64,000 nt of DNA from Lutraria lutraria (lineage: Eukaryota > Mollusca > Bivalvia > Venerida > Mactridae). Shown here in pieces: positions 54,479-64,000 of the stretch. The notes beneath the pieces were generated by a model. That model was given only the letters and a program-made list of their open reading frames with translations. It did no database searches and was not told where the DNA came from. A program made the translations under genes and the position numbers. Numbering within the stretch: the first letter of the stretch is position 1; each line of letters starts with the position of its first letter. The stretch covers positions 25,943,843 through 26,007,842 of the forward strand of contig OZ026838.1 of assembly GCA_964023205.1 (NCBI GenBank). Direction: 5' to 3'.

Positions 54479-55010
54479 AAACAAGAGAGCCACGATGGCC
54501 CTATAATCGCTCACCAGAAAAAAGACCCTTGGAGACAAACATCTTTTTTTTAAATGACCCTCGGGCAGGCCCAGGGCCATTATGAACAAACATGGCAGAG
54601 GTCCACTAATATCTCAGCTCTAGGCATTGCAGTTTCTGACAAGAAGATTTTTTAATTTTCCAATATAAGCCTATGTAAATAAAAGTTATCCCTGGGGCCA
54701 AGCCAATTTTGATCCCAGGGACATAATTTGAACAAACTGGGTAGAGGTCCACTAGAAAGTTCTACACAACAAATATCAAAGCTCTAGGCCCAGTGGTTTC
54801 AGACAAGAACATTTTTGAAGTTTTCCTATTGATTGACAGGGCAACAAAGGTTAATAATGAAATTTAATTTTTTGAACAACTTTTGTACAGCTTCATCCTA
54901 GGAACATCCCTGTAAAGTTTCGTTGAAATGGGCCTACTGCTTAAGAAAGGGATGCTGTTTACAGCAAATGTTGACAGACCGATGACAGACATCACATGAT
55001 CACAATAGAA
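54479..55010 (+). repeat. Composite interspersed repeat, diverged copy
   Basis: It opens AACAAGAGAGCCACGATGGC and has two 150-bp units with 'AGCTCTAGGCATTGCAGTTT' and 'AGAGGTCCACTA'. This is the same family as 9893-11125 but more diverged. The closing hairpin is missing. Confidence 0.75.
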
Positions 55011-56230
55011 ATAATAAATACCCAATAACAATCAAAGTACTGAAAGTACTGTCGGAACTTGATTTTTTCCATACGAAGCAAAAAAAAAAGAAATGTGTAC
55101 ACACATCTTCATGCCCATGGAAACATTTTTAAAATTTACCCCTACGGACCTATTTTTTCATTCATATTGTAATGCAGTTATACGCATGCATGTGAATGGC
55201 ATATGCTAGCACTTTACTAGCCTCTTAGCTAAAATTTTAAAATGAAAAAAATATTGTAAAGTTTAATGTTTAGCACATTAATTGGCGACCACAAACAACA
55301 CATCAGTAACAGTTAATACCAACATCAATTCTTCTGATTTTTCTGAACATCATCGCATTGAACACAACCAGGGTCACTCAAATAAAAAGACCCTGACACA
55401 ATAGAGTGGGCCTATAAATTATGGCCTGTAGTTAACCCGATGTTGCACGAGATTCAGACATGATAATGTTATTCTAAATAATCTTGCATAAAAAGAACTC
55501 TTGACTTTATCATTTTTAAAAGCACATAACCAGTAATTTACGTTCGTATTTAGCGACTTGAATCATTATTCGTAAGCCTCAGTAAGAACATTCGACCTCC
55601 GCAGTTTACCCGACATGAACTCATTCTATAAATAGCGATTGCATCATCAAGCTAACACTAGCTGAATATGTGAATATTACGGAGGTACAATTAGATGAAA
55701 ATTCGACCTGTAATATTATGAAAATGTTAAAAATGCACAAAACACAGTCACACATTGATGGTAAATATTTGCAAATGCATGCATACATCCATAGAGATGT
55801 TTCTGAACCATCGAACGAAAACCGGAAGTAGAACTAGTTTTATAAACATGATCAATAAGCAAAACAGCCTCTTAGGCGCGATATTTTATTGGACAGTGGA
55901 TACGCGGCTTAATTCTACGCATTTAGATATCTTATGTATCTACCAACAAGCACTTATTTAGATACATGACTCTTTCCATGTAGTTACAATATAATGATTT
56001 GAAATATATTTAGATCACACACACCTAATTGAGGAAAACTTCTAGATACTTCTATATAATCACACCATTTAGTTGCATACTATTTTCTTTATGCAGCATT
56101 CTTTTAACCAAGCTGTTATGGAGTCCAGCGACAAAAGTTTGCTCACCAATTTCAAAGGACTTGATTTTGATAAAAATCAAGTCCAAAAATAAAGCCCAGG
56201 AAAAATCAACTACATAATATGTTTAATTTA
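55011..56230. other. Sequence between USP24 and the satellite array
   Basis: No exon, RNA gene or named repeat was recognised. Small open frames (for example 55755-55961) lack motifs. This may be part of a long USP24 intron. Confidence 0.5.
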
Positions 56231-59200
56231 TTAAATGTATCTTAATTTAAGGGTGAAAGGTTTTCAGTGATATACAACCATTTAAGCCACACTAGGCCAG
56301 TACAGTTAGTATACTAAGAGACAAATGATGGCAAATATTCGTCGTCTATGAGAAAGAACATTGAAATCAAGCCGGAGGGTTCTAGCAAGGTACACATAGC
56401 TTATCAAGATGAAGAGACACTGCTGAGTTTGTTACTTGAACCTTCAGTTGTGACAATATCAGATCAGAAAGTATCACAGAATGCTCTGGAAAAGGTTGAA
56501 TGTCTGTATAAGTCATTGCAATGCAGAAAGATCTCACAGAGTTTGTAAAGTTATGTAGGGTAGCCCTTTGCTACATGTAAGGATCAACCTCCAAACCAAG
56601 TCTAAAGACCAAAGGCCAAATCACTCTCTTAGTAATTGGCCGGACAAGCTTTGAAAACCAACAAACTGAAAGACCGAAATGAGCCAACCAATTTACCCAA
56701 AGTTTGTCGAAAGGGTGGGGGAGAGCGGGCATAACTAGAACATTACGAAAGAGCCCTACAATTACAAAAATATGACAAAAATATGAATCATATCAATTCA
56801 AGACAATTTACCTACAAAAATAACTGCTGGGATAAGAATAAAGTTTTGTAAAAATACTCTTAAAAATTAAAACTGAGGAAAAATAATACCTACGTTTTTA
56901 AAGTTATTTGATATATCTTAAGTTAAAACTAGGGTACTAAAACGCTCTTTTAATGAGGTGTTTGTGAAACACCCATGCCCCCTAAAGGGCAAATGGATAG
57001 TAGACCTTTGACCTATTGATAGACCTTATCAACAGGGGTCATCTATCTATGTGACCAACCTTCAAACCAAGTTAAGACCTAAGGGCCAAAACAGTCGAAT
57101 TGGCCGGACAAGGTTTGATTACCAACGAAAAAGAAAGACAGACATGAGCCATCCAATATCCCCCCCATTTCTTCGAAAGGAGGGGGGGGGGGGCATAATA
57201 CAAAAATAGGACAAAAATGTAAATTTAGTCAAATCATGTCAATTCAAGACTTCTAAAAAATACTTGTAATTAGTAAAACTGAGGCAAAATCAACTACCTA
57301 AGGTTTTAAAGTTATTTCATTATATCTAAAATAGTTAAATAAGGGTACTAAAACACCATTTCAACAAGGGTAAAGGTCTTCAGTGAGATACAATCACTTT
57401 TAGATACCATACTAGGCCAGCTAGTATACTTGGAGAGAAATGATAGCAAATAGGACATTGAAATCAAGCAGGAGGGTTCTAGAAAGGAACAGTCAAACCT
57501 GTCAAAGCTGCCACCTCCGAATAAAGGCCACCCTCTGAATAATGGTCATTTTTTACAAAACTGTCATTGATAATTCATAACAGAATGACCAGTGGGAGTG
57601 GCCAAGATTGAGAGCTATGATCTGTGGCTCATACAAAAGCCTAACACTGCAGAACCTCTGTATAAGAGTCATTGCAATGTAGATAGATCTCACAGAGTGT
57701 GTAAAGTTAGGTAGGGTAGCCCTTTGCTTATCAATAGGGGTCATCTATCTACATGTGAGGATCAACCTCCAAACCAAGTCTAAAGACCAAAGGCCAAATC
57801 GCTCTCTTAGTAATTGGCCGGACAAGCTTTGAAAACCAACAAACTGAAAGACCGAAATGAGCCAACCAATTTACCCAAAGTTTGTCGAAAGGGTGGGGGA
57901 GAGTGGGCATAACTGGAACATTACGAAAGAGCCCTACAATTACAAAAATATGACAAAAATATGAATCATATCAATTCAAGACAATTTACCTAACAAAAAT
58001 AACTGCTGGGATAAGAATAAAGTTTTGTAAAATTCTCTTAAAAATTAAAACTGAGGACAAATAAATGCCTATGTTTTTAAAGTTATTTGATATTTCTTAG
58101 TTAAAACTAGGGTACTAAAATGCTCTTTTAATGAGGTGTTTGTGAAACACCCATGCCCCCTAAAGGGCAAATGGATAGTAGACCTTTGACCTATTGATAG
58201 ACCTTATCAACAGGGGTCATCTATCTATGTGACCAACCTTCAAACCAAGTTAAGACCTAAGGGCCAAAACAGTCGAATTGGCCGGACAAGGTTTGATTAC
58301 CAACGAAAAAGAAAGACAGACATGAGCTATCCAATATCCCCCCATTTCTTCGAAAGGGGGGGAGGGCATAATACAAAAATATAACAAAAATTTTAATTTA
58401 TACAAATCATGTCAATTCAAGACTTCTCAAAAATACTCGTAATTAGTAAAACTGAGGAAAAATCAACTACCTAAGGTTTTAAAGTTATTTCATTATATCT
58501 TTAGTTAAATAAGGGTACTAAAACACCATTTCAACAAGGGTAAAGGTCTTCAGTGAGATACAATCACTTTTAGATACCATACTAGGCCAGCTAGTATACT
58601 TGGAGAGAAATGATAGCAAATAGGACATTGAAATCAAGCAGGAGGGTTCTAGAAAGGAACAGTCAAACCTGTCAAAGCTGCCACCTCCGAATAAAGGCCA
58701 CCCTCTGAATAATGGTCATTTTTTACAAAACTGTCATTGATAATTCATAACAGAATGACCAGTGGGAGTGGCCAAGATTGAGAGCTATGATCTGTGGCTC
58801 ATACAAAAGCCTAACACTGCAGAACCTCTGTATAAGAGTCATTGCAATGCAGATAGATCTCACAGAGTGTGTAAAGTTAGTTATGGTAGCCCTTTGCTTA
58901 TCAACAAGGGTCATCTATCTACATGTGAGGATCAACCTCCAAACCAAGTCTAAAGACCAAAGGCCAAATCACTCTCTTAGTAATTGGCTGGACAAGCTTT
59001 GAAAACCAACAAACTGAAAGACCGAAATGAGCCAACCAATTTACCCAAAGTTTGTCGAAAGGGTGGGGGAGAGCGGGCATAACTAGAACATTACGAAAGA
59101 GCCCTACAATTACAAAAATATGACAAAAATATGATTCATGTCAATTCAAGACAATTTACCTAACAAAAATAACTGCTGGGATAAGAATAAAGTTTTGTAA

Positions 59201-62200
59201 AAATACTCTTAAAAATTAAAACTGAGGACAAATAAATGCCTATGTTTTTAAAGTTATTTGATATTTCTTAGTTAAAACTAGGGTACTAAAACGCTCTTTT
59301 AATGAGGTGTTTGTGAAACACCCATGCCCCCTAAAGGGCAAATGGATAGTAGACCTTTGACCTATTGATAGACCTTATCAACAGGGGTCATCTATCTATG
59401 TGACCAACCTTCAAACCAAGTTAAGACCTAAGGGCCAAAACAGTCGAATTGGCCGGACAAGGTTTGATTACCAACGAAAAAGAAAGACAGACATGAGCTA
59501 TCCAATATCCCCCCCATTTCTTCGAAAGGGGGGGAGGGCATAATACAAAAATATAACAAAAATTTAAATTTATACAAATCATATCAATTCAAGACTTCTC
59601 AAAAATACTCGTAATTAGTAAAACTGAGGAAAAATCAACTACCTAAGGTTTTAAAGTTATTTCATTATATCTTTAGTTAAATAAGGGTACTAAAACACCA
59701 TTTCAACAAGGGTAAAGGTCTTCAGTGAGATACAATCACTTTTAGATACCATACTAGGCCAGCTAGTATACTTGGAGAGAAATGATAGCAAATAGGACAT
59801 TGAAATCAAGCAGGAGGGTTCTAGAAAGGAACAGTCAAACCTGTCAAAGCTGCCACCTCCGAACAAAGGCCACCCTCTGAATAATGGTCATTTTTTTTAC
59901 AAAACTGTCATTGATAATTCATAACAGAATGACCAGTGGCAGTGGCCAAGATTGAGAGCTATGATCTGTGGCTCATACAAAAGCCTAACACTGCAGAACC
60001 TCTGTATAAGAGTCATTACAATGCAGATAGATCTCACAGAGTGTGTAAAGTTAGGTAGGGTAGCCCTTTGCTTATCAATAGGGGTCGTCCATCCACATGT
60101 GAGGATCAACCTCCAAACCAAGTCTAAAGACCAAAGGCCAAATCGCTCTCTTAGTAATTTGCTTTGAAAACCAACAAACTGAAAGACCGAAATGAACCAA
60201 CCAATTTACCCAAAGTTTGTCGAAAGGGTGGGGGAGAGCGGGCATAACTAGAACATTACGAAAGAGCCCTACAATTACAAAAATATGACAAAAATATGAA
60301 TCATGTCAATTCAAGACAATTTACCAAACAAAAATAACTGCTGGGATAAGAATAAAGTTTTGTAAAATTCTCTTAAAAATTAAAACTGAGGACAAATAAA
60401 TGCCTATGTTTTTAAAGTTATTTGATATTTCTTAGTTAAAACTAGGGTACTAAAACGCTCTTTTAATGAGGTGTTTGTGAAACACCCATGCCCCCTAAAG
60501 GGCAAATGGATAGTAGACCTTTGACCTATTGATAGACCTTATCAACAGGGGTCATCTATCTATGTGACCAACCTTCAAACCAAGTTAAGACCTAAGGGCC
60601 AAAACAGTCGAATTGGCCGGACAAGGTTTGATTACCAACGAAAAAGAAAGACAGACATGAGCTATCCAATATCCCCCCCATTTCTTCGAAAGGGGGGGAG
60701 GGCATAATACAAAAATATAACAAAAATTTAAATTTATACAAATCATATCAATTCAAGACTTCTCAAAAATACTCGTAATTAGTAAAACTGAGGAAAAATC
60801 AACTACCTAAGGTTTTAAAGTTATTTCATTATATCTTTAGTTAAATAAGGGTACTAAAACACCATTTCAACAAGGGTAAAGGTCTTCAGTGAGATACAAT
60901 CACTTTTAGATACCATACTAGGCCAGCTAGTATACTTGGAGAGAAATGATAGCAAATAGGACATTGAAATCAAGCAGGAGGGTTCTAGAAAGGAACAGTC
61001 AAACCTGTCAAAGCTGCCACCTCCGAATAAAGGCCACCCTCTGAATAATGGTCATTTTTTACAAAACTGTCATTGATAATTCATAACAGAATGACCAGTG
61101 GGAGTGGCCAAGATTGAGAGCTATGATCTGTGGCTCATACAAAAGCCTAACACTGCAGAACCTCTGTATAAGAGTCATTGCAATGCAGATAGATCTCACA
61201 GAGTGTGTAAAGTTAGTTAGGGTAGCCCTTTGCTTATCAACAAGGGTCATCTATCTACATGTGAGGATCAACCTCCAAACCAAGTCTAAAGACCAAAGGC
61301 CAAATCGCTCTCTTAGTAATTGGCCGGACAAGCTTTGAAAACAAACAAACTGAAAGACCGAAATGAGCCAACCAATTTACCCAAAGTTTGTCGAAAGGGT
61401 GGGGGAGAGCGGGCATAACTGGAACATTACGAAAGAGCCCTACAATTACAAAAATATGACAAAAATATGAATCATGTCAATTCAAGACAATTTACCTAAC
61501 AAAAATAACTGCTGGGATAAGAATAAAGTTTTGTAAAAATACTCTTAAAAATTAAAACTGAGGACAAATAAATGCCTATGTTTTTAAAGTTATTTGATAT
61601 ATCTTAAGTTAAAACTAGGGTACTAAAACGCTCTTTTAATGAGGTGTTTGTGAAACACCCATGCCCCCTAAAGGGCAAATGGATAGTAGACCTTTGACCT
61701 ATTGATAGACCTTATCAACAGGGGTCATCTATCTATGTGACCAACCTTCAAACCAAGTTAAGACCTAAGGGCCAAAACAGTCGAATTGGCCGGACAAGGT
61801 TTGATTACCAACGAAAAAGAAAGACAGACATGAGCTATCCAATATCCCCCCATTTCTTCGAAAGGGGGGGAGGGCATAATACAAAAATATAACAAAAATT
61901 TTAATTTATACAAATCATGTCAATTCAAGACTTCTCAAAAATACTCGTAATTAGTAAAACTGAGGAAAAATCAACTACCTAAGGTTTTAAAGTAATTTCA
62001 TTATATCTTTAGTTAAATAAGGGTACTAAAACACCATTTCAACAAGGGTAAAGGTCTTCAGTGAGATACAATCACTTTTAGATACCATACTAGGCCAGCT
62101 AGTATACTTGGAGAGAAATGATAGCAAATAGGACATTGAAATCAAGCAGGAGGGTTCTAGAAAGGAACAGTCAAACCTGTCAAAGCTGCCACCTCCGAAC

Positions 62201-64000
62201 AAAGGCCACCCTCTGAATAATGGTCATTTCTTTTACAAAACTGTCATTGATAATTCATAACAGAATGACCAGTGGGAGTGGCCAAGATTGAGAGCTATGA
62301 TCTGTGGCTCATACAAAAGCCTAACACTGCAGAACCTCTGTATAAGAGTCATTGCAATGCAGATAGATCTCACAGAGTGTGTAAAGTTAGTTAGGGTAGC
62401 CCTTTGCTTATCAACAAGGGTCATCTATCTACATGTGAGGATCAACCTCCAAACCAAGTCTAAAGACCAAAGGCCAAATCGCTCTCTTAGTAATTGGCCG
62501 GACAAGCTTTGAAAACAAACAAACTGAAAGACCGAAATGAGCCAACCAATTTACCCAAAGTTTGTCGAAAGGGTGGGGGAGAGCGGGCATAACTGGAACA
62601 TTACGAAAGAGCCCTACAATTACAAAAATATGACAAAAATATGAATCATGTCAATTCAAGACAATTTACCTAACAAAAATAACTGCTGGGATAAGAATAA
62701 AGTTTTGTAAAAATACTCTTAAAAATTAAAACTGAGGACAAATAAATGCCTATGTTTTTAAAGTTATTTGATATATCTTAAGTTAAAACTAGGGTACTAA
62801 AACGCTCTTTTAATGAGGTGTTTGTGAAACACCCATGCCCCCTAAAGGGCAAATGGATAGTAGACCTTTGACCTATTGATAGACCTTATCAACAGGGGTC
62901 ATCTATCTATGTGACCAACCTTCAAACCAAGTTAAGACCTAAGGGCCAAAACAGTCGAATTGGCCGGACAAGGTTTGATTACCAACGAAAAAGAAAGACA
63001 GACATGAGCTATCCAATATCCCCCCCATTTCTTCGAAAGGGGGGGAGGGCATAATACAAAAATATAACAAAAATTTAAATTTATACAAATCATATCAATT
63101 CAAGACTTCTCAAAAATACTCGTAATTAGTAAAACTGAGGAAAAATCAACTACCTAAGGTTTTAAAGTTATTTCATTATATCTTTAGTTAAATAAGGGTA
63201 CTAAAACACCATTTCAACAAGGGTAAAGGTCTTCAGTGAGATACAATCACTTTTAGATACCATACTAGGCCAGCTAGTATACTTGGAGAGAAATGATAGC
63301 AAATAGGACATTGAAATCAAGCAGGAGGGTTCTAGAAAGGAACAGTCAAACCTGTCAAAGCTGCCACCTCCGAACAAAGGCCACCCTCTGAATAATGGTC
63401 ATTTTTTTTACAAAACTGTCATTGATAATTCATAACAGAATGACCAGTGGCAGTGGCCAAGATTGAGAGCTATGATCTGTGGCTCATACAAAAGCCTAAC
63501 ACTGCAGAACCTCTGTATAAGAGTCATTACAATGCAGATAGATCTCACAGAGTGTGTAAAGTTAGGTAGGGTAGCCCTTTGCTTATCAATAGGGGTCGTC
63601 CATCCACATGTGAGGATCAACCTCCAAACCAAGTCTAAAGACCAAAGGCCAAATCGCTCTCTTAGTAATTTGCTTTGAAAACCAACAAACTGAAAGACCG
63701 AAATGAACCAACCAATTTACCCAAAGTTTGTCGAAAGGGTGGGGGAGAGCGGGCATAACTAGAACATTACGAAAGAGCCCTACAATTACAAAAATATGAC
63801 AAAAATATGAATCATGTCAATTCAAGACAATTTACCAAACAAAAATAACTGCTGGGATAAGAATAAAGTTTTGTAAAATTCTCTTAAAAATTAAAACTGA
63901 GGACAAATAAATGCCTATGTTTTTAAAGTTATTTGATATTTCTTAGTTAAAACTAGGGTACTAAAACGCTCTTTTAATGAGGTGTTTGTGAAACACCCAT
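56231..64000. repeat. Tandem satellite array, unit about 1.17 kb, with higher-order structure
   Basis: Landmark sequences recur at about 1162-1178 bp spacing: the minus-strand stop in the landmark block falls at 57553, 58723, 59897, 61059, 62233 and 63408. Each unit holds two diverged halves. One starts GATCAACCTCCAAACCAAG and the other GACCAACCTTCAAACCAAG, about 470 and 705 bp long. Both have a 'GGCCGGACAAGSTTTG' motif and a G-run. From the second unit on, a fragment of the CAGTCAAACC MITE family is embedded. The array continues past the right edge. No transcript or protein is evident; the small overlapping ORFs repeated in each unit are by-products. Confidence 0.93.
56348..56548 (+). CDS. 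Protein-like ORF in the first, MITE-free satellite unit
   Basis: This 66-residue frame includes IEIKPEGSSKVHIAYQDEET and SQNALEKVECLYKSL, with hydrophobic and charged residues spaced like a real helix. In the later units the same position is broken by the MITE fragment. I do not recognise a family. It may be a captured exon piece or chance. Confidence 0.3.
   Translation: MRKNIEIKPEGSSKVHIAYQDEETLLSLLLEPSVVTISDQKVSQNALEKVECLYKSLQCRKISQSL

Noticed and set aside
55755..55961. 68-residue ORF between USP24 and the satellite
   Set aside because: No motif, no splice-compatible link to USP24, ordinary AT-rich composition.
57553..63678. Repeated short ORFs on both strands in every satellite unit (63-74 residues)
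   Set aside because: Overlapping on opposite strands, made largely of the MITE fragment and satellite sequence, with no motif. They recur because the DNA repeats.

Overview
The window is AT-rich nuclear DNA from an animal, most likely a bivalve mollusc. That attribution is an inference from the repeat families: 'GACCTAGTTTTTGACC' arrays, repeats opening 'AACAAGAGGGCC..' and closing '..GTGAGCTAAAA', and tRNA-derived SINEs with a 'TTTAACRCCATTTTCAA' tail. No bacterial genes, rRNA genes or CRISPR arrays were seen.

One host gene occupies the minus strand from 54379 down to 726. I read 23 exons of a USP24-type ubiquitin carboxyl-terminal hydrolase, about 1160 codons. They run from the helical-repeat middle of the protein through a ubiquitin-like segment to the USP catalytic domain with its Cys, His and Asn/Asp boxes. 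Both ends of the gene lie outside the window, or at least were not found in it. Every exon joins the next in frame at GT/AG boundaries, so the gene looks intact.

The introns are packed with transposable elements. (1) 2.0-8.2 kb holds a decayed DIRS-type tyrosine-recombinase retrotransposon (gag, RT, RNase H, tyrosine recombinase, SGNH hydrolase). Its RT is split by a decayed Harbinger transposon at 3684-5742 with an ATA target duplication. (2) 9.9-17.2 kb has a composite repeat, a hAT-like MITE, a 'CAGTCAAACC' MITE, a tRNA-SINE and an element with CAGGGTTGCC termini. (3) The 22-kb intron 17184-39091 holds a hAT remnant with a BED finger and two near-identical, oppositely oriented PIF/Harbinger elements (19416-31351 and 31523-38740). 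Each carries a seven-exon Myb/SANT-like gene that reads open. Only the first keeps all four transposase exons. Flanks and CAG/CTG target sites show that the 165-bp spacer between them has been inverted. (4) 39-55 kb holds the upstream USP24 exons, with pogo-like, hairpin and mariner elements and SINEs between them. (5) 56.2-64 kb is a tandem array with a period of about 1.17 kb, running off the window, with a higher-order period of about 3.51 kb.

Apart from USP24, all recognisable coding sequence belongs to mobile elements. Transposase and Myb-like protein are presumed partners in Harbinger transposition. The most notable items are the inverted Harbinger pair with its switched target sites, the SGNH domain in the DIRS element, and the satellite that has absorbed a MITE.
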